In this document: in pieces, positions 17,592 through 26,684 of the stretch
Layout of the letters: every line of letters begins with the position of its first letter
Numbering within the stretch: the first letter of the stretch is position 1
Assembly: GCF_001280085.1 (NCBI RefSeq)
Contig: NZ_LGED01000237.1
Location: 1-42,318, forward strand
Length of the DNA stretch: 42,318 nucleotides
DNA from: Saccharothrix sp. NRRL B-16348
Lineage (GTDB): Bacteria > Actinomycetota > Actinomycetes > Mycobacteriales > Pseudonocardiaceae
Reading direction: 5' to 3'
The notes under the pieces: generated by a model
Database searches by the model: none
The model's input: the letters and a program-made list of their open reading frames with translations, nothing else
What the model was told of the DNA's origin: nothing
Position numbers and translations under genes: made by a program

Positions 17592-20500
17592 GCACCACCC
17601 CACGCCCAGCCCTCTTGAGAGCACTCGATCTGATCGAGGAGGTCGAGGCCCGCAACCTGGCATGGGGCCTCCTCGACGAGTCCTGGAGCAGGGAAGACGT
17701 TCTCACCTTGCTGGCCGATCGCTGGGAGGAGGGGAACCCCGAGACGTGCCTCCGCGACCTCGTCGAGGCCAACCTGCTGGTCGAGCTGCCTGCGGAGTGG
17801 CCGAACCGATACCGGAGCAGGATGTCCGAGGCGGTCCGGTTGTTCAGTCGGCTGCGCCAACTCTTCCCAGGCAGACCGTGGCAATCCGGCAGTCGGTTGG
17901 TCTCGGACGTGAGGTTCCTGCGTCGTCCGCGAACTTTCTCGGTGCGTGACATCGACGTCGAGGAGTGCGTCGACCGGCTCACCGGTCTGGGAGTGCCGGA
18001 TTCGGTGCTGGTGGAGATTCGCCGCCTCCTGAACGGGAGGAAGCTGTCACGGTTCCAGTTGGATGCCACTGCCGCCGTCACGTCGGCGACGCAGTCCGGC
18101 GAAGATCGCGGCGTCGTGGTCGGCGCGGGCACCGGTAGCGGCAAGACCTTGGCGTTCTACCTGCCCGCGCTCGCTCAGATGGCGGCCGCGGGGAGTGACG
18201 GCTCGACGGCGGTCGCCATCTACCCGCGGAACGAACTCCTGAAAGACCAGTTCGCCACCGCGTTGTCGGAGATCCGAGGCCTGCGACGCGCGGGTGGGAG
18301 AGCCCTCACCATCGGTGCCTACTTCGGTCCCACGCCCTTCGGTACTTACACCGAACTCGACAAGCGCAACGGTTGGTTCCGGCGGGACGGCCGGTTGATC
18401 TGCCCGTTCCTGACGTGCCCCGCACCCGATCCCGACCACAACGCTGCCACCTGCGGCGGTCCCCTGGCTTGGGTGAAACCCAAGACAGCTCCCAACGACG
18501 TCCAGTGGGGGCACCTGCTCTGCCTGCGTTGCGGGGACAAGGTCAAGTCGGACGAGTTGCTGCTGACCAGGAAGGCGATGCAGAATCAGCAGCCCGACAT
18601 CCTCTTCACCACAACGGAAATGCTGAACCAGCAGCTGAGCGACGGGTGGTCCAGGCACGTCTTCGGAGTTGGAGCGAGGGCTAGCCGCCGACCGAACCTC
18701 GTCCTGCTGGACGAGGTGCACACCTACGCGGGCACCAGCGGGGCTCAGGTCGCTTTTCTGCTCCGTCGGTGGCGCAAGCTGCTGGAAAGGCCGGTCACCT
18801 GGGTGGGGCTGAGCGCCACCCTCGCGAACGCGGCGACGTTCTTCGCCGACCTCTGTGGCGTCCCCGTCGACGCCGTGGCGGACATCCGTCCAGACCCCGG
18901 AGATCTCAAGCCCCAGGGCAGTGAGTACCAACTTCTCCTGCGCGGGGACCCCGCCTCGCAGTCCGCCCTGCTGTCGACCACCATCCAGAGCCTCATGCTG
19001 CTCAGGAGAGTTCTCGAGGAGAAGGACGCAGAGCTGGACAATCCGTACGGTACGCGGGTTTTCGCCTTCCTCGAGAACCTCGATCTGGTCAACCGGCTCT
19101 ACCGACAATTGCTCGACGCCGAAGGACGCAACCCGCTGGGGGACCGTGACGCCCGCAGCACGGTACTGGCCGCACTGCGCACCAGGCAGCACGCGGAGCA
19201 CAGTCAACTCGTCGAGGACTTCAAGGAGTGGGAGCGCGACGGCCAGCACTGGTGGCTGGCGGAGAAACTCGGGTTCGGCGATCGTTCGTTGGAGATTTCA
19301 CGCACCTCGTCGCAGGACATCGGCGTTGACTCGGAAGCCGACATCGTGGTGGCGACCTCCGCGCTCGAAGTCGGGTACGACGATCCCCGCGTGGGTGCGG
19401 TTCTCCAGCACAAGGCGCCCCGGGACATCGCCCAGTTCCTCCAGCGGCGGGGGCGGGCAGGCCGGTTGCAGGTCCAGCGGCCGTGGACGGTCGTGGTGCT
19501 GTCCGATTACGGCCGCGATCGCCTCGCTTACCAGTCCTACGAGTCGATCCTCGACCCCTCCGTTCCCGCGAAGAGTTTGCCCATGGGCAATCAGGCCGTC
19601 CGGAAGATGCAGGCCGCGATGTGCCTTGTCGACTGGATTGCCGTTCGGCTCGGCGTGGACGGCAGGCAACGCTGGTCGCCGCGCAGGGTGCTGTCCAAGC
19701 CGGACGAGGACGGCAAGGACAAGGATTACGTCGAGGCGTGCCTCGGCCTCTTGGAGGAGGTGCTGGACGGGAAGCAAGCTCAGCAGGACCTGGTGGACTT
19801 CGTGCGGGTGAGCCTCGGGCTCGACACGGAGGAGACCTGGAGCGTCTGTTGGGAACACCCTCGTTCGCTCCTGCTGGAGGTCGTGCCGACGGCGCATCGG
19901 CGTCTGAGCAGTCAGTGGGCGACCGTGCAGAGGCACAAGGTGAAGCCGAACACGGACGTCGTGACCCGGCAGCCGCTACCCGAGTACATCCCGTCTACCC
20001 TCTTCGCTGATCTCGAACTGCCGGAGGTCGAGGTCGTCCCGCCGGTCGACTACGACCCGGCGGCCGACACGTCGCTCCCGGTGGGGATGGGGCTCAGTGA
20101 GTTGACCCCCGGCAAGGTCACGCTCCGGTGGGCGGTCCGCAAGGTGCGCGGCCTGTGGATCGAGGTCCCGGAGTCGGGTGTGGTCGACCTGGACCAGAGA
20201 CTGGCTCCGGAGGGCGAGGTGGTGGCCCAGGTGTCGACGCCGAACGGTTTGGTGCCGATCGTGCGCCCCCTGCGCATCCACCCCGAGATCCCCCGTTCTG
20301 GGGTGATGCCCACGTCGAACGGCAGGCTCCGCTGGAGGTTCCTCGTTGACCGCGACGTCGAGGGCACGGTCATGTCCCGCCCGCGGAACGGCCCCTTGGG
20401 AGAGTTGATTCCCAAGGTGGAGGCGCACCTCAACGTCGATCGGGGCCCATTGCGGACGTGGCGGTACGCGCTCGAAGGTGTTGCGGAAGTGGTGACCCGT

Positions 20501-22027
20501 ACCGGCAGAGATCGTCGCGAGTACACGTTTACCAGTAACGGAGCACCTGCGGCTGTCGGCTTCGCGAGCGCAGTCGACGCGCTCGTGGTCACGGTCGCCG
20601 TGCCCAAGACCGTCACCGACTTCCGGCTCCACAGCGACGAGGCGAGGCTCCGGCAGTTGCGGACGGATCGGTTCGTCGCCCTGGCCAAGCAAAGGCTTGA
20701 GGCACATGGGCTCGGTCCGTTCGCGGCCACGTGGGTCACGGACGTCGTCGTGTCCGTCGCCGCCGCCGCGGTGCTCCACGGGCCTGGGCTGGGTGGCTTG
20801 GTCGGGATGGCGCCACAGCAGTGGCGCACCATGGCCGCGGAGGTGGTAGACGGTGTCCTGGTCGCCACCACCCACACCGAGCTCGACGACACGCCGCTGA
20901 GGGACACAGTGCTGGAAGCACTCGAGGACAACGCTGTGGTGCAGGCGCTGGAGGAGGTCATCCCGGTCCTCGGTGAAGACCCCGACGAGACCTGGCTGCC
21001 GTGGCTGCGTGCCCGGTTCCTGCAGACCGTCGCTGCGGCTTGGCAGTCCGCAGCGCAGCAGATCTGCCTGGACTTCAACGTCGACACCGATGCACTGGTC
21101 GACGTCCTGGACGAGGGCGGCTCCCATGCCCATGTCGTGGTGTCGGACGCTGTTCCCGGCGGCGGCGGCCTTGTCGAGTCGCTCGCCCGGCGCATCGCCG
21201 ACGACCCACGTCGGTTCGACGCCCTGGTCGCAGCTGCGTCCGAGCCTTCCGACACCGAGGAGGTCGACCCCTCGTTGCGGCGGGCGCTGGACCTCATGGC
21301 CGATGACTCCGGGATCGCCGAGGCGGTTGCCGAGTTCAGGACGGAGGTTTCCGACCGTCTCACGAGCTGGCAGTCGCTCGTCTCCCGATTCGCGGAGGAA
21401 GGTGTACCGCGCACCCACGTCAACCTCTCCGCCTTGTCCACGCGCATCTTCCGACCGGGCTCCAGCAACGAGAGTGACGACCTGCTGCGCCTGCTCCTGG
21501 AGAGGTGGGACGAGTTCGACGTCCTGGCGGGGTTCGCCGTCGACCACCGAGCAGTATGCGCCTTCCTCGCGGCCGATGAGGAGGTGCTCGACCGGTTGAA
21601 GCGCATCGCGAACTCGACCGATGACAGGGACTGGTCGACCAGGGCTCAGTCGGTGTTGCTCAGCCTGTTGTGGACGCGGGCATGTGCTCGGCGTCCGGAG
21701 ACCTTGCGCGCGAGCAACCGCTTCCTGTCCGATCCGCCGGCCACGGAGAGGACGTTGCTCCGCGACGCCCTTCCTGAACGGCCACGAGGCGTCGATGTCG
21801 ACGTAGATGAGTGGCGGAGTGCCCTCGTGGTCGCGTTGCGCACCTGGGGTGCCGCACGTGTCTTCAGTGAATCGGGTGACATGCCCGCACTGGTGCGTGC
21901 ACTGCGAGGTCTTGTCGTGGACCCGCTGGAGATCGACTGGCTGCACGCGTACCCACACTTCGACGGAGTCGTCCGGGAGAATGGTCGGTACTCGGTGTCC
22001 GTGACCCTGCAAGAGGCGCCCCAATGA
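17588..22027 (+). CDS. dpdJ: DpdJ, very large DEAD/DEAH-type helicase with zinc sites
   Basis: A 1,479-residue helicase that starts at GTG 17588, overlapping dpdI. An N-terminal domain of about 150 residues (LLRALDLIEEVEARNLAWGLL) precedes Walker A GAGTGSGKTL at about 179-188. A Cys-rich insert follows (CPFLTCPAP through CLRCGDK, about 270-320), then motif II DEVH at 375-378 and LSATLA. The second lobe carries TSALEVGYDDPRVGAVLQHK and RRGRAGR. The long C-terminal part contains DAVPGGGG near residue 1,180, like the PGGxG motif of DUF1998/MrfA-DrmB-type helicases. It is the largest protein in the island and probably its DNA motor. The DUF1998-like tail is shared with DISARM DrmB, but the gene set fits Dpd. 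Confidence 0.8.
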   Translation: MSTTPRPALLRALDLIEEVEARNLAWGLLDESWSREDVLTLLADRWEEGNPETCLRDLVEANLLVELPAEWPNRYRSRMSEAVRLFSRLRQLFPGRPWQSGSRLVSDVRFLRRPRTFSVRDIDVEECVDRLTGLGVPDSVLVEIRRLLNGRKLSRFQLDATAAVTSATQSGEDRGVVVGAGTGSGKTLAFYLPALAQMAAAGSDGSTAVAIYPRNELLKDQFATALSEIRGLRRAGGRALTIGAYFGPTPFGTYTELDKRNGWFRRDGRLICPFLTCPAPDPDHNAATCGGPLAWVKPKTAPNDVQWGHLLCLRCGDKVKSDELLLTRKAMQNQQPDILFTTTEMLNQQLSDGWSRHVFGVGARASRRPNLVLLDEVHTYAGTSGAQVAFLLRRWRKLLERPVTWVGLSATLANAATFFADLCGVPVDAVADIRPDPGDLKPQGSEYQLLLRGDPASQSALLSTTIQSLMLLRRVLEEKDAELDNPYGTRVFAFLENLDLVNRLYRQLLDAEGRNPLGDRDARSTVLAALRTRQHAEHSQLVEDFKEWERDGQHWWLAEKLGFGDRSLEISRTSSQDIGVDSEADIVVATSALEVGYDDPRVGAVLQHKAPRDIAQFLQRRGRAGRLQVQRPWTVVVLSDYGRDRLAYQSYESILDPSVPAKSLPMGNQAVRKMQAAMCLVDWIAVRLGVDGRQRWSPRRVLSKPDEDGKDKDYVEACLGLLEEVLDGKQAQQDLVDFVRVSLGLDTEETWSVCWEHPRSLLLEVVPTAHRRLSSQWATVQRHKVKPNTDVVTRQPLPEYIPSTLFADLELPEVEVVPPVDYDPAADTSLPVGMGLSELTPGKVTLRWAVRKVRGLWIEVPESGVVDLDQRLAPEGEVVAQVSTPNGLVPIVRPLRIHPEIPRSGVMPTSNGRLRWRFLVDRDVEGTVMSRPRNGPLGELIPKVEAHLNVDRGPLRTWRYALEGVAEVVTRTGRDRREYTFTSNGAPAAVGFASAVDALVVTVAVPKTVTDFRLHSDEARLRQLRTDRFVALAKQRLEAHGLGPFAATWVTDVVVSVAAAAVLHGPGLGGLVGMAPQQWRTMAAEVVDGVLVATTHTELDDTPLRDTVLEALEDNAVVQALEEVIPVLGEDPDETWLPWLRARFLQTVAAAWQSAAQQICLDFNVDTDALVDVLDEGGSHAHVVVSDAVPGGGGLVESLARRIADDPRRFDALVAAASEPSDTEEVDPSLRRALDLMADDSGIAEAVAEFRTEVSDRLTSWQSLVSRFAEEGVPRTHVNLSALSTRIFRPGSSNESDDLLRLLLERWDEFDVLAGFAVDHRAVCAFLAADEEVLDRLKRIANSTDDRDWSTRAQSVLLSLLWTRACARRPETLRASNRFLSDPPATERTLLRDALPERPRGVDVDVDEWRSALVVALRTWGAARVFSESGDMPALVRALRGLVVDPLEIDWLHAYPHFDGVVRENGRYSVSVTLQEAPQ

Positions 22028-22560
22028 TGACCAGGTTGATCCACAGAAGGGCTGCGTCGCCGAGCCGCGACATCGCCGAGTGCCTGGAAGGTCTGCTCCT
22101 GACGGAATTGCTCAACCCGGGAGCCCGCCTGCTCGTCGTGTCCCCGTGGATGTCGGATTTCCCCGCGCTGGACAACCGGGGAGGTGGGTTCACAGCGCTA
22201 GACCCCTCCTGGACAGCGACCTTCGTGCCGTTCTCGTCTGTGCTCCGGGCACTGCTCATGCGGGGCGTCGCGGTCCGGATCGCCTGTGGTCCCGGTGAAC
22301 GGGAGAACGAACTCATCGACCGGATCGAACAGGGAGCGGCACTGGACGGGACGACTGCCCACTTCGAGTCGCGACGTCTCCCGCGCGATCGCAACCTCTT
22401 CAGCCATGAGAAGGCTCTGGTCGCGGATTCCTGGGCGATCTACGGTTCGATGAACCTGACCTACAGCGGGGTGTCGATGAACGGGGAGTTGATCACCGTC
22501 ACCACCGATGGTGCCACCATCGCGACCGTGACCACCGAACTGCTCGGTCTGTTCGCATGA
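22024..22560 (+). CDS. dpdK: DpdK, phospholipase D-like nuclease family protein
   Basis: A 178-residue protein with a single PLD motif: H128-x-K130-x4-D135 followed by GSMN (141-144) in HEKALVADSWAIYGSMN. One HKD per chain means that a dimer would build the active site, as in small PLD nucleases. An earlier SPWMSDFPALD stretch (about 39-49) is also typical of PLD-like proteins of defence systems. The ATG overlaps the dpdJ stop (AATGATGA) and the stop overlaps dpdD. It is the best candidate for the nuclease that cuts target DNA in the module; DISARM DrmC is a comparable PLD protein. Confidence 0.8.
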   Translation: MMTRLIHRRAASPSRDIAECLEGLLLTELLNPGARLLVVSPWMSDFPALDNRGGGFTALDPSWTATFVPFSSVLRALLMRGVAVRIACGPGERENELIDRIEQGAALDGTTAHFESRRLPRDRNLFSHEKALVADSWAIYGSMNLTYSGVSMNGELITVTTDGATIATVTTELLGLFA

Positions 22561-24767
22561 GCGGTGTCGATCGCGCCACGGCGTGGAACACCTTCGTGGC
22601 GGCGTTCTTCTCGGGGAAGAACCAGTTCACCGCGACCAGCAACGAAGTCGTGGAGTGGATGGTCACCAATGCGGAGAAGGCGTGGTTGACGGAGCCCCCT
22701 TCACCGTTCTTCCTCCCGATGAAGGTCGCGGGGTGGACCTACTGGTACGCGATCTGCCCGGACCGCGATCAGCGCCTGTGGGTGCGCGATCTGATCCGGG
22801 CCCATGTCGGTTCCTGGATCGTCTTTGACGGGTGGGTGGTGCCGGACGACTCCAACCAAGCCATGGACGCCGAAGTGCGGAGCTTGGTGGGCCCTGAGGG
22901 CTGTTCGTTCCGCTTCCTCATCCCCGAGCACCCGAACGCCGGGACCAAGGTCAAGGAAAGCCTGGAGCGCCTCACCCGGATGCTCGCGGCACGTCCTCAC
23001 CGCAAGGTCCGTTTGACACCGCCCCTGGGCACGTTGATCGGCGACTTCTGGGACGCTTGTGCATCAGGGGCACAGGTCCGGGCCGAGGAGTTGCTCGCCC
23101 AACTGGAGCGGGATCACCGGCTCTCGAAAACGAACAGGCTGTTCCTGCGGCTCCAGTACCTCGCTGTTTTCGAGCAGTGGGACAGCTTGGAGAGCCTGGA
23201 GCAGTTGCCCGACCTGCTTCGGCTCGACCGACCCGTACTGGCCTCCGACGCCTTGGCGCGCCTTGCCTTGGCGCGCCTTCCCGAACAGGCGGATCTGGAG
23301 CAGTTCGGGCATGCCATGGCGAAGTTCGGCTGTCTGGTCCCCTCTGTCACGGCGATCAGGTCACCGGCGGGTGCCCGGTATTACGCCTACTGGTCGTTGG
23401 CTTCGGGCGAGCCGGTCGCCGATGTCGTGTCACGCCTGCTGGAAGCGGGTTGGCTGGATCACGCGCGAGGGCACCAGGGACTCGCTTCGCTGCTCTCCGC
23501 ACGGGTCGATCCCGATCCGCTGGTCGCCGTCGAAACCGATCCGGAGAACTTGCGGAACGCCGTCGTCGAGAAGCGGTTCGACGCGGCCATCGACATGATC
23601 GCCACGGCGGCGCCTACCGTGGCCCTGCTTCCCGTGCTCGCCGACCTGTTGGTCGAAACCTTTCACCCCCGGGTGATCGACCTGTACCAGCAGTGGCGGA
23701 GCGCGTTGGACGCGGCGAAGCCCGACAGCGTGCTGTCCCGCCGGTTGGTCGGCGAGACGCGGGAGCTTGGTCTCGTCACCGTGGACTTCGGCCAGGCCAT
23801 CGAGCAAGCCTTCACCGCGGTGACGGCGGTCGAACGGGCGCGAGCGTTGGAGGACTTGAGTGCCCAGGCCGTACCGCGATTGATGCGCGTCGGCGCACTC
23901 GCCGACGTCATGGAGGCCGTGCGACCGCTGAGCCAGGAGCTCGGGGCGAGCATGCTCCCCGAACTCGTCGACCTGTTGTTGAACTTGGAGCGGGACCTGT
24001 TCGGTGCGGCAGGTGACGTTCCCGGTATCCAGGACCTCCGGCTGCTCGTGGTCGAGGTGTGGGCTCTGGGGGACCAATCCGGCGACCGGCGGAGGGCGAA
24101 CCGCCTCCTCGACGTCGTGGGTCGCGCGCTCGACCTCGGAGTGTGGCCGAAAATCTACGACGAACTCGTCGACAACCTGCACGCGGGGTGGAAACCGTTC
24201 TTCACCGACGCAGACGTGGCGTTCGGCTTGGAAGCCATCGAGGTGCTCGCCGCTCATCGCCCTGACAGCGGCGTGGCGTTGGATTCCTTCGCGAGGCAGC
24301 TCCTGAGCCGGATCGGCGCGCACAACGCCCACCGGTTCGATGCGGCCCTGCTCGACACGGCATTGGTGCTGGCGACCGAATTCGGCCTCGACCTGAGCGG
24401 GGTCCTACGGCGAGAGCCCGGTGAAGAGCGTGATGGGGCCGAACGCATCCGGCTGCCCGATGGCGTTTTCATCGCCATCTACTCACTGATGGAATCCGCA
24501 GCGCGCCGCGCCGCTGAGATCATGAGGCGTCGTCACCCTGGCATCCGCGTGGAGACGCTGGTGGCCAAGGTCGCGACCGACGCACTGCGGTCCGCGGCTC
24601 AAACCGCCGACGTCCTGGTGGTCGCCGATAAGGCAGCCGCGCATGCGGCGACGGACGCCCTCAAGGTCGCCCGCGGAGACAAAACCATTCACTACGCCAA
24701 TGGCAAGGGGACCGCCTCTCTCGTACGTGCTGTCGTCCACGGCCTGGAAATGGAATTCGGCAGGTGA
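22557..24767 (+). CDS. dpdD: DpdD-like protein of the Dpd island
   Basis: A 736-residue soluble protein. The first 150 residues (WNTFVAAFFSGKNQF; then FLPMKVAGWTYWYAICPDRDQRLWVRDLIRAHVGSW) look like the N-terminal region of DpdD proteins. The middle 400 residues are helical repeats of TPR type or similar (about 170-600). The last 100 residues, from GVFIAIYSLMESAARRA to HAATDALKVARGD and YANGKGTASLVRA, form a compact alpha/beta domain that I have seen attached to other defence proteins, but cannot name. It is the last gene of the operon and overlaps dpdK as ATGA. In the known island dpdD belongs to the restriction-associated set. The function of the protein is unknown. Confidence 0.7.
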   Translation: MSGVDRATAWNTFVAAFFSGKNQFTATSNEVVEWMVTNAEKAWLTEPPSPFFLPMKVAGWTYWYAICPDRDQRLWVRDLIRAHVGSWIVFDGWVVPDDSNQAMDAEVRSLVGPEGCSFRFLIPEHPNAGTKVKESLERLTRMLAARPHRKVRLTPPLGTLIGDFWDACASGAQVRAEELLAQLERDHRLSKTNRLFLRLQYLAVFEQWDSLESLEQLPDLLRLDRPVLASDALARLALARLPEQADLEQFGHAMAKFGCLVPSVTAIRSPAGARYYAYWSLASGEPVADVVSRLLEAGWLDHARGHQGLASLLSARVDPDPLVAVETDPENLRNAVVEKRFDAAIDMIATAAPTVALLPVLADLLVETFHPRVIDLYQQWRSALDAAKPDSVLSRRLVGETRELGLVTVDFGQAIEQAFTAVTAVERARALEDLSAQAVPRLMRVGALADVMEAVRPLSQELGASMLPELVDLLLNLERDLFGAAGDVPGIQDLRLLVVEVWALGDQSGDRRRANRLLDVVGRALDLGVWPKIYDELVDNLHAGWKPFFTDADVAFGLEAIEVLAAHRPDSGVALDSFARQLLSRIGAHNAHRFDAALLDTALVLATEFGLDLSGVLRREPGEERDGAERIRLPDGVFIAIYSLMESAARRAAEIMRRRHPGIRVETLVAKVATDALRSAAQTADVLVVADKAAAHAATDALKVARGDKTIHYANGKGTASLVRAVVHGLEMEFGR

Positions 24768-25694
24768 TCCGTTCCTTCGAGCGATCTTGATGGAGAGCAG
24801 GTCTTCGACGCCGATCAGCGTTCTTGTCCGGTCGTACCGATAGCCCCGGCGCTGGACAAGGTGCTCCCGGTCCGCGCGGCGCATCGACACAGATGATGCT
24901 TCCAGCACGTCCCGGTGGAGCACGACCTGCAACAGTTCTTCAAATGGCAGATGCCGGACGAAGAGGACATCAACCGTTCGCCGATGTGACGGGTGAGGCA
25001 ACCTCAGGTCCAGAAGAGGTTCATCCCCTTATCCGTGACTACGCTCTGGAGCGCGACCTGAACTGGCGTTGTGCAATTGCGCTCCACCGCCGGGGCTGCG
25101 CTTCGTCGGGGCCGTTCTCCGCGTGCCCACCGCGCGTGGTGGCGTCTGAAGCCGTGGGCGTCGCTTTGGGAGAGGAACACGGATGCCCGGTTGCCTGCCG
25201 CAGGAGTGGTGGTCGGGGTGTGGGAGCACGAGGGTCAGAAGAGAGAGTTCAAATGGGACCGCCGGCCACGCTGCACGTTCGTGTCACCTGGCCGAGGGAT
25301 TATGTGGTTGGTCGTTCGCGGGCATTGTGGTGACGGTGAAGGTGCGACGACTCGAAGTGCTGTTGCCGGCTCGTGTGAATTCCCGCGAGTACGCCATAGC
25401 CTGTGCGGTGTGGAGTGCGCTCGATCCGGCCCGGCCCGTGAGGGACAGCTTGCGGCAGCGCGATGAAGGGGCCAGTGACGTGGAGGTGAGCGGAGCGTTC
25501 GACCAGGATGTGCGATCGCCGACTTGCGCGGATCCTGCTTGAGCGGCCACTGAGTGGGTGTTGCGGAGACCGGTCCGGCGCGTAGGTAGCGAAGCGCGAC
25601 AGCGGCCAATCCAGCAGCACGACCCTGGCTTGACTCCCCTGCTGGTCAGTGGGCATTCAGATGTGCATGCGGCGCTTGGTTGGACGTCAACGGG
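24768..25694. other. Eroded region without recognisable gene
   Basis: Nine hundred bases after dpdD hold no gene I can support. A leftward frame at about 24780-25000 (GYRYDRTRTLIGVEDLL) and a rightward one at about 25180-25540 look slightly protein-like, but neither has a good start, family resemblance or consistent third-position GC. No terminator hairpin is evident after dpdD. It may be remnant DNA of an older insertion. Confidence 0.45.
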
Positions 25695-26684
25695 TCAGGT
25701 GTAACTACGTCGCGGTTGGTGTCGGAGCGAGTGGGATCGTGGCGGTGAGGCGGGCGCCGGTGGGGTGATCGTTGGCGTGGAGGGTGCCTGCGTGGGTGGT
25801 GGCGATGCGGCGGGCGATCGGGAGGCGAGGCCTGTGCCGCCGATGTCACGGGTGCGTGCGTGGTCGAGGCGGGTGAAGCGGTCGAGGATTCGGGTGCGGT
25901 CGGGGGGTGGGACGCCGGGGCCGTCGTCGATCACGTCCAGCAGTGCTCTGTCGTCGGTGGTGGTGAGGCGGACGGTGATGGTGGTGGTGGCGTGGCGTTC
26001 GGCGTTGTCGAGGAGGTTGCCCAGGAGGCGGTCGAGTAGGGGGAGGCGTGCCGCGCACGAGGGTCGGTTGGTGGGGGAGGTCGGTGGTCAGGGTGTGGCG
26101 GCTGCGACGGCGGGCGGTGTGGTCGGTGACGAGGCTGGTGAGGTCGACCGTGGTGGTGCGGGCGGTCGTGACGGGGTGTGGTCGAGGCGGGCGAGCAGGA
26201 GCAGGTCGGTGGCCAGGTGTTGCAGGCGTTCGGTGTCGGCCAGGGCGGCGTCGACGACCGCGGGCCAGTCGGCCAGGGCGGGGTGGGTGGTGGCGATCTC
26301 CAGTTCGGCGCGCAGCGCGGCGATCGGGCTGCGCAGCTCGTGGGAGGCGTCGGCCACGAACCACCGGTTCTCCTCGACCGCGGCCTCCAACCGGCCCAGG
26401 GTGGCGTTGACCGTCGTCGCGAGGCGTGCGATCTCGTTGCGGGCCCGCGGCACGGGCACGCGTCCGGTCAGGTCGTGCTTGGTGATATCGGCCATCCGCC
26501 GCCGGATCGCTTCCACCGGCCGCAGCACCCGCCCGGTCGCCGTCCACGCGACCACGGCGAACAACCCGATCAGCGACAACGCACCACCGGCCAGCGCCAG
26601 GACCTGACGGCTCAGCGTGCCCCGGATGATGGTGATGGTGCGCCGGTCGAACGGTGTGTCGATCTTCCGGCGCAGCGCGCTGAC
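25695..26684 (-). pseudogene. Decayed sensor histidine kinase
   Basis: Pieces of an OmpR-partner histidine kinase occur in several frames. A transmembrane helix (LIGLFAVVAWTATG) and HAMP region (VLRPVEAIRRRMADI), then the H-box DASHELRSPIAALRAELE are intact in one frame up to about 26090. The dimerisation tail continues in another frame (TTVDLTSLVTDHTARRR), and the ATP-binding N and G boxes are in a third (VIDDGPGVPP, RFTRLD, IGGTG), with GLGLA shifted again. At least three frameshifts make the gene inactive. It follows the response-regulator remnant directly, with the kinase N-terminus deleted at the junction. Confidence 0.85.

Noticed and set aside
7299..24767. Calling the operon DISARM (SNF2, helicase, DUF1998-like helicase, PLD).
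   Set aside because: There is no methyltransferase, no DrmA-type helicase, and the DpdH-, DpdI-, DpdG- and DpdD-like genes and the gene order fit the Dpd island better. The similarity is limited to the helicase/PLD parts.
24483..25001. A leftward 172-codon frame after dpdD.
   Set aside because: Half of it is antisense to dpdD, it has no ribosome site and resembles no family; it may hold a remnant but cannot be called a gene.
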